From: Brevibacillus brevis
GTDB lineage: Bacteria > Bacillota > Bacilli > Brevibacillales > Brevibacillaceae
DNA: 64,000 nt
Assembly: GCF_900637055.1 (NCBI RefSeq)
Contig: NZ_LR134338.1
Span: forward strand, 4,801,001-4,865,000
Reading direction: 5' to 3'
Part shown: positions 9,283-17,284 of the stretch, piece by piece
Layout: each line of letters begins with the position of its first letter
Position numbering within the stretch: position 1 is the first letter of the stretch
Notes under the pieces: model-generated
Told to the model about the DNA's origin: nothing
The model's input: the letters and a program-made list of their open reading frames with translations, nothing else
Databases searched by the model: none
Made by a program: the position numbers and the translations under genes

Positions 9283-10304
9283 CAGTGCCGGTCGATACCG
9301 TACTGTTGTGTCGTCGCTCCCACTCCAGCAAATGCCCGCTCACCAAACGTACTGCCGTCAACCGCTGAAAACGGCGGAATTCGCGTGTAATCCTCGATGC
9401 ACTTGTTTTTGACCAGCGCGTGCGGCCCGATCTGGCAGCCTTCACCGATCTGTGTTTCACCGAACAGGCAGGTTCCCGGATAGAGCACCGTATCTCGCCC
9501 GATCATTACGTCTGAATCAATGTACGTCGCGCTCGGGTCTATCATCGTAACTCCGTTTCGCATATGGAATTCGTTGATTCGCTTGCGCATCAGCTGTTCC
9601 AAATCAGCGAGCTGCACACGATCATTGACGCCATTGCCTTCTTCGGGATCATCCGTTGCAAACGCTGCTACCAAATGACCTTGTTCTTGCAAAAGCCCCA
9701 GAACGTCCGGCAAGTAAAACTCCCCTTGCGCATTTTCGTTTGAGACCATCGGCAGCATCGAAAACAGCTTTTGATTGTCGAAGCAAAAGATTCCGGTGCT
9801 GATCTCGTTCACCTTTTTTTGTCCCAGGGTCGCGTCTTTTTCCTCGATAATTTTTCGGACATCGCCGTTCTCGTCGCGAATGATCCTGCCATAACCTGTA
9901 GGCTCGTCCACAATGGATGTCAAAACCGTGGCTGCTGCCTGTTTATGCTGGTGATACTCGAGCAAACTTCGCAGCGTCTGTTCTTGTACGAGCGGTGTAT
10001 CACCATTCATGACAATCGTCACGCCATCCTGTGCTCCGAGAATTTCGTGGCTCATCCAAACAGCATGAGCAGTACCCAGCTGATCCGGTTGATACGCATA
10101 CTGAACGCGGTTTTTTAATTGCTCTTTGACCACTTCGGCTCCGTGACCGACAACGACGACCAAGTGGCGAAGTGACAGTGCTTCCAATGTCTCTACGACA
10201 TGTTCAATCATCGGCTTCCCGCAGATTGGATGCATGACCTTGTAGAGCGAAGATTTCATTCTGGTTCCTTTTCCTGCTGCCAATACTACTGCATGTATGT
10301 TCAT
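9282..10304 (-). CDS. GlmU-like N-acetylglucosamine-1-phosphate uridylyltransferase lacking the acetyltransferase part
   Basis: A 340-residue protein. The N-terminal domain is a good GlmU pyrophosphorylase: LAAGKGTRMKS for nucleotide binding, QPDQLGTAHAV, and the NGDTPL metal site. Beyond residue ~250 only a short left-handed beta-helix (MIGRDTVLYPG, QIGEGCQIG) remains. Normal GlmU is ~456 residues; the last ~115, carrying the acetyltransferase and acetyl-CoA residues, are absent. It should therefore make UDP-GlcNAc from GlcNAc-1-P and UTP but not acetylate GlcN-1-P. It lies four bases into the preceding small gene and is coupled to the next. It is probably a dedicated paralogue, with a housekeeping glmU elsewhere. 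Confidence 0.88.
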   Translation of the reverse strand: MNIHAVVLAAGKGTRMKSSLYKVMHPICGKPMIEHVVETLEALSLRHLVVVVGHGAEVVKEQLKNRVQYAYQPDQLGTAHAVWMSHEILGAQDGVTIVMNGDTPLVQEQTLRSLLEYHQHKQAAATVLTSIVDEPTGYGRIIRDENGDVRKIIEEKDATLGQKKVNEISTGIFCFDNQKLFSMLPMVSNENAQGEFYLPDVLGLLQEQGHLVAAFATDDPEEGNGVNDRVQLADLEQLMRKRINEFHMRNGVTMIDPSATYIDSDVMIGRDTVLYPGTCLFGETQIGEGCQIGPHALVKNKCIEDYTRIPPFSAVDGSTFGERAFAGVGATTQQYGIDRH

Positions 10305-10507
10305 CCTATCGCCTCCGTCTTGGTCAGCTCTCCTTTTGCAAGCTGGCCTTGTTGGATTTGCTGATCGAAGTATGGTTTCAATTCATAGGTCAGTGTGTCA
10401 ATCATCATGCTCAAATTAATGTCTTTCCTCTGCACGCCCAGCTGATAGGCCTGAAGCATAATCTCCAGTAATTTCTCCTGATTCAACGTCCGCTTCGAGG
10501 TGTTCAT
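10301..10507 (-). CDS. Small conserved protein of the polysaccharide locus
   Basis: A 68-residue protein with a clear ribosome site (AGGGGGAAAG) before ATG 10507. It is soluble and has helical character (EKLLEIMLQAYQLGVQ, LSMMIDTLTYELKPYF). It overlaps the GlmU-like gene by ATGA, which supports real expression. I do not recognise the family. A role as a small regulator or adaptor of GlmS or GlmU is possible but unsupported. Confidence 0.65.
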   Translation of the reverse strand: MNTSKRTLNQEKLLEIMLQAYQLGVQRKDINLSMMIDTLTYELKPYFDQQIQQGQLAKGELTKTEAIG

Positions 10508-10561
10508 TCATCTTTCCCCCTTTTTCTTCCTCTCTTACTTCATAACGACTGACGTTTGTGT

Positions 10562-12394
10562 TTACTCAACTGTTACACTTTTGGCCAAATTTCGTGGACG
10601 ATCTACGTCATTGCCAAGCGCAACAGAAGTGTAGTAGGAAATCAGCTGGAGGGGGATAACACCTAGGACGGGTGTAAACAAGGCATCTGTCTGCGGAATC
10701 AGGCAAACATCATCAACTGAGCGGTGCAGCTCTACATGTCCATCTAATGTAATACCGAGAACGTTTGCTCCACGCGCTTTTACTTCTGTAATATTACTGA
10801 TCATTTTCTCATGCAGCTCATCCTGTGTAGCCAAGGCGATGACTCTCGTTCCCTCTTCGATCAACGCCAGCGTGCCGTGCTTCAGCTCCCCTGCCGCATA
10901 CGCCTCCGAGTGAATATACGAGATTTCCTTCAGCTTGAGGGACCCTTCCATCGATACTGCATGATCGAGACCTCGTCCGATGAAAAACAGATGCTGCTCA
11001 TCCTTGATCGATTCAGCGAAATGACGAATCTCATCTGCATGCGCGAGAATATGCTCGACTTGATCCGGGAGTGCAGTCAGTTGGTGAAGCAGTGAGGCAC
11101 GGGTTCCAGCGTCCAGTGTTCCCTTCGCTTGCGCCAAATAGATGCCGAGCAAGTAAAACGCAATCAGCTGCGAGGTATATGCCTTCGTCGAAGCAACCGC
11201 GATTTCCGGACCTGCATTTGTCGTAATCACGTCATCAGCCTCACGGGCAATCGAGCTTCCGACTACATTCGTAATAGCGAGAACTGCTGAGCCGTTTCGT
11301 TTGGCTTCACGCATGGCTGCCAATGTATCTGCTGTCTCCCCCGATTGGCTGACGGCAATCGTAAGCGTATTCGGTTGAAAGAGTGGGCGACGGTAACGAA
11401 ACTCCGACGCTACATCTACTTCTACCGGAATCTGTGCCAGTCGCTCGATCACATGCTTGCCGATCAAGCCCGCATGATAAGCGGTACCGCATGCGACAAT
11501 GTAGATTTTCTCCACACGCTTGGCACTCGCTTCTGATAACTGAAGATTAGGAAAAATAACCTTTTGCTCTCCAGCATCGATTCGGCCTGTCATTGTATTG
11601 CGCAGGGCACGCGGCTGCTCGTAAATTTCCTTTTGCATATAGTGCGCAAAGCCGTCTTTTTCCGCTTGCTCCTTGTCCCACTCAATCCGCACCAGCTCTC
11701 GCTCGATTGGCTCCGTCGTATCCAGACGCATGACGTGAACAGAATCTTTGGTCAGGATCGCCAGGTCTCCGTCTTCCAAAACGTACACATCACGCGTATG
11801 CTCCAGGATCGCCGGGATATCAGAACCGATGAAATTCTCATTCTCCCCTACCCCAATAATCAACGGGCTCGCCATACGAACTGCAATCAGCTTGTCAGGC
11901 TCATGTTCCGTCATCACGCCGAGGGCAAATGCACCGCGAATTTTGCCGGCCACCTTCTGCACTGCCGTAACCAGGTTGTTGTCGTATTCCTGCGCCAAAA
12001 GGTGCACGATGACCTCCGTGTCCGTCTCCGAAGTAAACGTCACGCCTTTTTCGGTCAACTCCTGCTTGAGATCCAGATAGTTTTCGATAATGCCGTTATG
12101 CACGATCGAGAACTTGCCGGATTGATCAAAATGAGGATGAGAGTTTTCGTCAGACGGTCGTCCGTGTGTCGCCCAGCGCGTATGACCGATGCCGATGGAG
12201 CCCTGTAAGCCGGACTTTTGGGTTTGGCTCTCCAGTACGTCAATTCTGCCTTTTGCCTTGCGAATGCCGATGGTTGCTCCGTCACAAATCGCAATGCCAG
12301 CTGAATCGTAGCCTCTGTATTCCAGCTTTCGCAGCCCATTGATTAGAATCGGCTGCGCTTCCCTATTCCCGATATATCCCATAATTCCGCACAT
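10562..12394 (-). CDS. glmS: Glutamine-fructose-6-phosphate aminotransferase (isomerising)
   Basis: A 610-residue protein of full GlmS length. The N-terminal glutaminase domain starts with the Cys2 nucleophile (MCGIMGYIG), has GHTRWATHG and the SETDTEV region. Two SIS domains follow, with VSQSGETADT, STKAYTSQ and ELKHGTLALIE. The C-terminus is the canonical NLAKSVTVE. It makes glucosamine-6-phosphate, the first step towards UDP-GlcNAc. The leader is only 44 bases, so the glmS ribozyme that controls housekeeping copies in Firmicutes cannot be present. Its place between the dehydrogenase and the GlmU-like gene marks it as a pathway-dedicated copy. Confidence 0.95.
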   Translation of the reverse strand: MCGIMGYIGNREAQPILINGLRKLEYRGYDSAGIAICDGATIGIRKAKGRIDVLESQTQKSGLQGSIGIGHTRWATHGRPSDENSHPHFDQSGKFSIVHNGIIENYLDLKQELTEKGVTFTSETDTEVIVHLLAQEYDNNLVTAVQKVAGKIRGAFALGVMTEHEPDKLIAVRMASPLIIGVGENENFIGSDIPAILEHTRDVYVLEDGDLAILTKDSVHVMRLDTTEPIERELVRIEWDKEQAEKDGFAHYMQKEIYEQPRALRNTMTGRIDAGEQKVIFPNLQLSEASAKRVEKIYIVACGTAYHAGLIGKHVIERLAQIPVEVDVASEFRYRRPLFQPNTLTIAVSQSGETADTLAAMREAKRNGSAVLAITNVVGSSIAREADDVITTNAGPEIAVASTKAYTSQLIAFYLLGIYLAQAKGTLDAGTRASLLHQLTALPDQVEHILAHADEIRHFAESIKDEQHLFFIGRGLDHAVSMEGSLKLKEISYIHSEAYAAGELKHGTLALIEEGTRVIALATQDELHEKMISNITEVKARGANVLGITLDGHVELHRSVDDVCLIPQTDALFTPVLGVIPLQLISYYTSVALGNDVDRPRNLAKSVTVE

Positions 12395-12438
12395 GTCTTC
12401 GGTTCCTCCCTTGTTGCGTAAAGTGTTCGGACTTTATA

Positions 12439-13800
12439 TTATGCGAGCAAGCTGACGACTTCCTTCTCCTGTCTGATAGCGACAGAGGTTCCGATGCGAT
12501 ACACATTCGGATTCGTGATGCCCTCAAACGCATTGCGTGTATCGATAATGGCCACGCCCAAATCGGCCAGCTCCTGATAGGCAAAGCATTGGTGATTCGT
12601 AATGAGCACCATGCAATCGTAAGTCTTGAATGCCTCGTAGTCATTGTCGATGGAATGGACGATCTCGCCTTTTTTGTTCACAAAGCTCTGCGCATACGGG
12701 TCGTAATAGTCGACTGTTGCTCCGCTATTGGTGAACAGCTCGTAAATCTCCAGCCCAGGTGATTCCCGCAAGTCATCGACTTCCGGCTTGTAGGCCATGC
12801 CGAGAATCAAGATGCGCGAGCTGTTGATTGCTTTGGCGTAAATGTTGAGCACCTGTGCTGTCTTATTTCGCACATAGTCCGGCATGTTGTCGTTAATCGA
12901 TTGGGCAATCTCAATAAATTGGCTGTGAAAACGAAAGCCCTTGGCCTTCCACGACAAATACATCGGATCGAGCGGTATGCAATGCCCACCGATTCCGGGT
13001 CCCGGGTAAAACGGCATGAACCCGAAAGGCTTGGTCGATGCGGCCTTGATTACTTCCCAAACATTGATGCCCATTCTGTCGCACATCATCGCCATCTCAT
13101 TCATGAAGGCAATATTGACGCTGCGGAAGGTGTTTTCCAAAAGCTTGGACATCTCCGCCACCTTTGGCGAGGAGACTGGTACGACGGTTTTGACCAGGTT
13201 GCCGTACAAGAGTGTCCCTAACTCCATGCAACGCTCTGTCGTCCCGCCGATCACCTTTGGCGTATTGTACGTACTGTATTTGCGATTGCCCGGGTCGACC
13301 CTCTCTGGCGAGTAGCAGAGGAAAAAGTCAATGCCAGCCCGATAGCCCAGCTTTTCAAATTCGCGCTGGATCAGCTCCTCCGTCGTTCCCGGATAGGTTG
13401 TGCTCTCCAGCGTAATGAGCATTCCTCTTTTCATGAATCGCTTGATTTGCTCGACGACGTTTGTAATGTAAGAGGTGTCCGGGTCCTGATTGGGACTGAG
13501 TGGCGTCGGAACGCAAATGCTAATCGCATCCAGCTCCTCGATGACGCTATAATCAGTCGTCGGAAAAAAGCGGTTGGTCGCGAGGCATTCCTGCAAGGTA
13601 TCATTAGAAATATCCTGGACGTAAGACTCTCCTCTTTTCAGGCTCTCGATTTTTCCGCCATGCAGATCGATTCCGATTACGGTATAACCGCTCTTGATCG
13701 TCTCTACTGCAAGCGGCAGACCTACATACCCAAGCCCAATGACACCCACTCTCGCTGTCTTTCGTTGAATCTTCTGTTGCAGTTCCTCGTATCTCGCCAT
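12439..13800 (-). CDS. UDP-N-acetylhexosamine 6-dehydrogenase (WbpA/WecC-like nucleotide-sugar dehydrogenase)
   Basis: A 453-residue protein. The N-terminal Rossmann motif is GLGYVGLPLA. The catalytic Cys lies in PGIGGHCIPLDP near residue 268. The HCIPxDP form is typical of UDP-GlcNAc or UDP-ManNAc dehydrogenases, whereas UDP-glucose dehydrogenases usually read GSCFPKD. A C-terminal UDP-binding domain (GMAYKPEVDDLRESP) completes the family. It performs a four-electron, NAD-dependent oxidation of the sugar C6 to a carboxylate. With GlmS and the GlmU-like protein next door, UDP-GlcNAc to UDP-GlcNAc uronate is the most likely reaction. UDP-glucose cannot be excluded from sequence alone. Confidence 0.88.
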   Translation of the reverse strand: MARYEELQQKIQRKTARVGVIGLGYVGLPLAVETIKSGYTVIGIDLHGGKIESLKRGESYVQDISNDTLQECLATNRFFPTTDYSVIEELDAISICVPTPLSPNQDPDTSYITNVVEQIKRFMKRGMLITLESTTYPGTTEELIQREFEKLGYRAGIDFFLCYSPERVDPGNRKYSTYNTPKVIGGTTERCMELGTLLYGNLVKTVVPVSSPKVAEMSKLLENTFRSVNIAFMNEMAMMCDRMGINVWEVIKAASTKPFGFMPFYPGPGIGGHCIPLDPMYLSWKAKGFRFHSQFIEIAQSINDNMPDYVRNKTAQVLNIYAKAINSSRILILGMAYKPEVDDLRESPGLEIYELFTNSGATVDYYDPYAQSFVNKKGEIVHSIDNDYEAFKTYDCMVLITNHQCFAYQELADLGVAIIDTRNAFEGITNPNVYRIGTSVAIRQEKEVVSLLA

Positions 13801-13830
13801 CCTCGGTTCTCTCCCTTTCTCTTTCTAGAA

Positions 13831-14622
13831 TTATGAAATCAGCCTTTTCACCCTGGCTTCCAATTCAACCGGGGAAAATGGTTTGGTAATGTAGTCAGAT
13901 GCTCCCATCGCAAACGATTTTTGCACATCTTCTTCCAGACGTTTGTCTGTGAGCACCATAATCTTGCTCATGGAAGCGCTGATATGCTTGATTTTTTCCA
14001 TGAGCTGGTATCCATTGAGGATAGGGAGATTCAGGTCGGTAATCACAAGATCAGGGGCGACCTCCTGATATTTTTCCATGCCATCCATCCCGTCATTGGC
14101 TACCGTAACGAGATACCCTTTGCGCTGAAAGTAGATGCTCAAAAACTCGTTGACAGTCTCATCATGGTTAACCAGCAAAATACTTGCCGGCTCCTCTTTT
14201 TGAGCGGGATTCTGCTCGTAAATCTTGATCTCCCCATGAGCGCCTGGCTCTCTCATCTCTTGGATCATCCGCATCAGCATTTGCCCGGACGAGCGCGAGC
14301 TTTCGGGAAAACTCGCAATCAAGAGGCTGCCCGCAAGCAATTTGTGCTCTTGCAAATAGTCTTTTACACGCAAAGCATAAAAATGGGTGTTCGAAAGCTT
14401 CTGACCCTCAAGCAGTATTCCGAAGAGCTGCTTGTTTTTGTCATAGGCGTAGTGTAAATCAATCTCGGAGCCGTCTCCTGAACGAGTGCCCAGGTCTTGC
14501 TTGATCAGCTCCATCGACTCTTTCGTGAGGGTTTTGCAAGCCACCAGAATAACCCCACACGCCAATTGTTTCTCTTCCATCTTGCTCAGATGCTCGTAAA
14601 AAACAGGTACGAGATTACTCAT
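13831..14622 (-). CDS. Degenerate GGDEF - receiver (REC) fusion protein
   Basis: A 263-residue protein. The C-terminal ~118 residues are a receiver domain with the phosphoacceptor Asp near residue 196 (VITDLNLPI), LTDKR, and the conserved Lys in ITKPFSP; the first acidic site is VNHDE. The N-terminal ~125 residues resemble a nucleotide-cyclase (GGDEF) fold whose active-site loop has been lost (YDKNKQLFGILLEG in place of GGDEF). No DNA-binding output domain is present. The start overlaps the glycosyltransferase stop (ATGA). It most likely controls the synthase by protein contact. No kinase is encoded beside it. The GGDEF resemblance is my reading and needs a profile search. Confidence 0.8.
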   Translation of the reverse strand: MSNLVPVFYEHLSKMEEKQLACGVILVACKTLTKESMELIKQDLGTRSGDGSEIDLHYAYDKNKQLFGILLEGQKLSNTHFYALRVKDYLQEHKLLAGSLLIASFPESSRSSGQMLMRMIQEMREPGAHGEIKIYEQNPAQKEEPASILLVNHDETVNEFLSIYFQRKGYLVTVANDGMDGMEKYQEVAPDLVITDLNLPILNGYQLMEKIKHISASMSKIMVLTDKRLEEDVQKSFAMGASDYITKPFSPVELEARVKRLIS

Positions 14623-16061
14623 GATCTAGCCTCCAAACTTGAAATGTTTTCGCTGCCCTTCGTCTGCCAGCTCGTCCGCGTCATCGTTCCCCAGGAGTTG
14701 TTGTTGCGCAAATATTCAATATGACCGAGGAATCTCCAGATGACGCCGATTTGCCGATAGCCAAAGAACATCAGAATCGTATAGAAAAGCATTTTGACGA
14801 TGTCCTGAAAACGCGGATACCGTCGAAACGCGATTTCCTCCAGCAATAAGGAGCCAATGCCAAGCAGCACGCCATACAGCACATTGAGCAAACCGTAAAT
14901 CAAGAGAACGTAGCCGCTGGTCATATCCAGCAAGGTGTAACCGATGAGAGCCAAGAGACCCGTGATGCGAAAGTACGGATTCAAGGTTTCAAACAAGATA
15001 TTGAACGGTAGCGTGAGCATCCCGAACAGCTTGTACTTGGGGCGAAACGCCATGTGTCTGCCGTACTCAATCATGTTTTTCAGATTGCCGCGTCCCCATC
15101 TGCGCCGTTGACTGCCCAAAATTTTGAGTGTATCCGGCGCTTGCGTCCAGCAGACCGCATCAGGGCAAAATGCCACTCGGTACGGCAGCTTGTTTTCTAA
15201 CATGTACTTGTGCAGCTTGATGATGATGTTCATGTCTTCACCCGGATACCCCTCGCGATAACCGCCTACCTTGATGATGTAATCCTTGCGAAAAACACCG
15301 AATGCGCCAGAGACGATAATTAAACCGTTGATCGCGCTCCAGCCGATCCGTCCCCCGAGAAACGCCTTGAGGTATTCGACGGATTGCATCATCGGCAAAA
15401 ACTTGTCTGGCAAACGAATGTCTTTCACGACACCGTCTTCGATCTTGCAGCCGTTGGCAATGCGGATATCTCCGCCGATGGCAACTGTTTCATCCGGGTT
15501 TTCCATATACACCTTCGCAATGCGGATCAGCGCGTCTTTTTCCAGCAAGGAATCTGCATCAATGGAAGCGATCAACGGATAGTGAGAGAGATTGATCCCC
15601 GCATTGAGCGAGTCAGCTTTTCCTCCGTTCTCTTTGTCGATCAAATACAGATTCGGAAAAGCCGGATTGTGGTAGACTCCCCTGATCTTCGACGTATGAA
15701 GAAGCGGCTGCACCGGCATGTGCTCGGAGTAAACCAGAGAAAACTCGTTAATCAATACCTGCAAGGTTGCATCCTTCGATCCATCGTTGACCACGAGCAC
15801 CTCGTAGCGGGGATAGTTCAAGGATAAGAGCGACCTGACATTTTCAATAATCGTGAGCTCCTCATTGTATGCTGGCACGAGAATCGAAATCGGCGGAACG
15901 TGCTCAGAGCCTGAAAGTGTCTGGAATCTCGAATAGATGGAGCTTTTTAAAATCCCCATGATGCTCTTGAACGAGAACAGCATGATGATGAAGTACAAAG
16001 AGTTGATCGCGATGACGTAATAGACCGCAAATACTCCGTAGTAAAGTAGAAAATCTCTCAT
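14619..16061 (-). CDS. Processive family 2 glycosyltransferase (polysaccharide synthase)
   Basis: A 480-residue membrane protein. One N-terminal membrane segment (residues ~8-36) precedes a GT2 catalytic domain with VNDGS (~91-95), the DAD metal site (168-170), PGED (273-276, catalytic base) and QRRRW (318-322). Several C-terminal membrane segments follow (~345-455). This set of motifs is that of processive beta-glycan synthases such as PgaC, hyaluronan synthase and BcsA. It probably polymerises and exports the polymer across the cytoplasmic membrane. Neighbouring genes supply UDP-GlcNAc and its uronate. The exact polymer cannot be read from the sequence. The start has a strong GAAAGGAGG. Confidence 0.92.
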   Translation of the reverse strand: MRDFLLYYGVFAVYYVIAINSLYFIIMLFSFKSIMGILKSSIYSRFQTLSGSEHVPPISILVPAYNEELTIIENVRSLLSLNYPRYEVLVVNDGSKDATLQVLINEFSLVYSEHMPVQPLLHTSKIRGVYHNPAFPNLYLIDKENGGKADSLNAGINLSHYPLIASIDADSLLEKDALIRIAKVYMENPDETVAIGGDIRIANGCKIEDGVVKDIRLPDKFLPMMQSVEYLKAFLGGRIGWSAINGLIIVSGAFGVFRKDYIIKVGGYREGYPGEDMNIIIKLHKYMLENKLPYRVAFCPDAVCWTQAPDTLKILGSQRRRWGRGNLKNMIEYGRHMAFRPKYKLFGMLTLPFNILFETLNPYFRITGLLALIGYTLLDMTSGYVLLIYGLLNVLYGVLLGIGSLLLEEIAFRRYPRFQDIVKMLFYTILMFFGYRQIGVIWRFLGHIEYLRNNNSWGTMTRTSWQTKGSENISSLEARS

Positions 16062-16078
16062 GGCAGCCTCCTTTCGCT

Positions 16079-17263
16079 CTATCTTTCCAGTGCCTGAACC
16101 GTGGAGATTGTTTTGCGATACGACTTGCGGTACAGATGCAGCTTTTCGTTGTATTGCACGAGCTTCTCTGTCGCTGTCGCACTCTGTAGAACCAGCTTCT
16201 CCTTTTCCAGCTCCTCCTGGATCACTTGATGAGCCATCTCGCTCTTATGACCGTTTCTCTCTTCCTGCAAAATTTCACACAGGGCGGCAAAGCCTTCGAC
16301 CTCTAGCTGCGCCAGGCTTCGTGCACTGTGATGACGAACCCACCAGTTCGCATCGCCCACCGCTTTTTTCAGCAGGGGGATGTACGAAAGCAATTTCAGT
16401 GAGCCAATTGCCTTGGCTGCCATTGCCCGAATTTCCCAATCTTTGTGGTTCATAAAATCCGTGACTGTCTGCTCATTCATATAGCGGATATCCCGACACA
16501 TGAGCTTGACTGCCTTGATTCGGACTTCCTTGTCAGGCGATTGAATGAGCTGGTATAGCGCAGGCTCAATGCCGGGCTGGACATGAACGGTGTAGCCAAT
16601 CAGTCCGATTTTGACCAGTTCAGCGTCGGATTCTTGTAAAAACTGTGCAAAAAGCGGTGCCGTATCCAGCTGCGAATCACTGATGATGTCCACGATAAGC
16701 TGGTGGACATTTTTCTTCGCTCCGACAACGTGGGTCACCATTTCCCGCAAATCTTCTGTATTGCGTGCACATTTGGCGACGGAGCGCGCAATGATAAAAA
16801 CACTGATATCATTTGTGTTTTTTTGCAGGAGGGTTAAGAGAGCAGGTACGGCGAGCTTGGAGCGCATGATTCCCAAATTGTAGGCGGCATCCACTCTCGT
16901 CCATTTCCACCAGCCATTTAGTCTTTGCATGTCCAGCTCTACGAGTCCCAAATCCTCGCAGAGCCAGATCAGCTTGTCCCGATGGATGCCTGTGACCCGC
17001 TCCATCAGCTCAAACAGCTTTTTCTGAATGATTTGCTTTTCTTTTTGCGTCACATCGCCATAAGGCACTTGCAAGCGCTCCTCTTCCTCCCCGTGTGCTT
17101 GCAGGTAAACGAAGTAGTCGCGATATTTTTCCAGACAACGCATGGTCTGTTTCTCCACCGAAATGTTGCGCAGCTTCAGTGCGAACAAGACAAGCAAGCC
17201 TAGTACTGTCAATCCACATAGCGCGTACAGAAAAACAATTGCCGTCGCCAATGGTGTTTGCAC
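16079..17263 (-). CDS. Membrane-anchored HEAT-repeat protein
   Basis: A 394-residue protein. A TTG at 17284 abuts the upstream stop, but TAGGAG lies eight to ten bases before a GTG at 17263, which I prefer. One N-terminal membrane segment (FLYALCGLTVLGLLVLFAL) is followed by a charged helical region and then by HEAT-like helical repeats (VDAAYNLGIMRSKLAVPALL, IRAMAAKAIGSLK, VRHHSARSLAQLE). The C-terminal ~60 residues are Lys/Glu-rich helix. It lies between glycosidase and synthase genes in the same operon. A scaffold role for the synthase complex on the cytoplasmic face is a reasonable inference. Confidence 0.85.
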   Translation of the reverse strand: MQTPLATAIVFLYALCGLTVLGLLVLFALKLRNISVEKQTMRCLEKYRDYFVYLQAHGEEEERLQVPYGDVTQKEKQIIQKKLFELMERVTGIHRDKLIWLCEDLGLVELDMQRLNGWWKWTRVDAAYNLGIMRSKLAVPALLTLLQKNTNDISVFIIARSVAKCARNTEDLREMVTHVVGAKKNVHQLIVDIISDSQLDTAPLFAQFLQESDAELVKIGLIGYTVHVQPGIEPALYQLIQSPDKEVRIKAVKLMCRDIRYMNEQTVTDFMNHKDWEIRAMAAKAIGSLKLLSYIPLLKKAVGDANWWVRHHSARSLAQLEVEGFAALCEILQEERNGHKSEMAHQVIQEELEKEKLVLQSATATEKLVQYNEKLHLYRKSYRKTISTVQALER

Positions 17264-17284
17264 GTTTGCCACTCTCCTATCCAA

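Noticed and set aside
12395..12438. glmS ribozyme
   Set aside because: The 44-base gap is too short and lacks the ribozyme core, so the idea was dropped.
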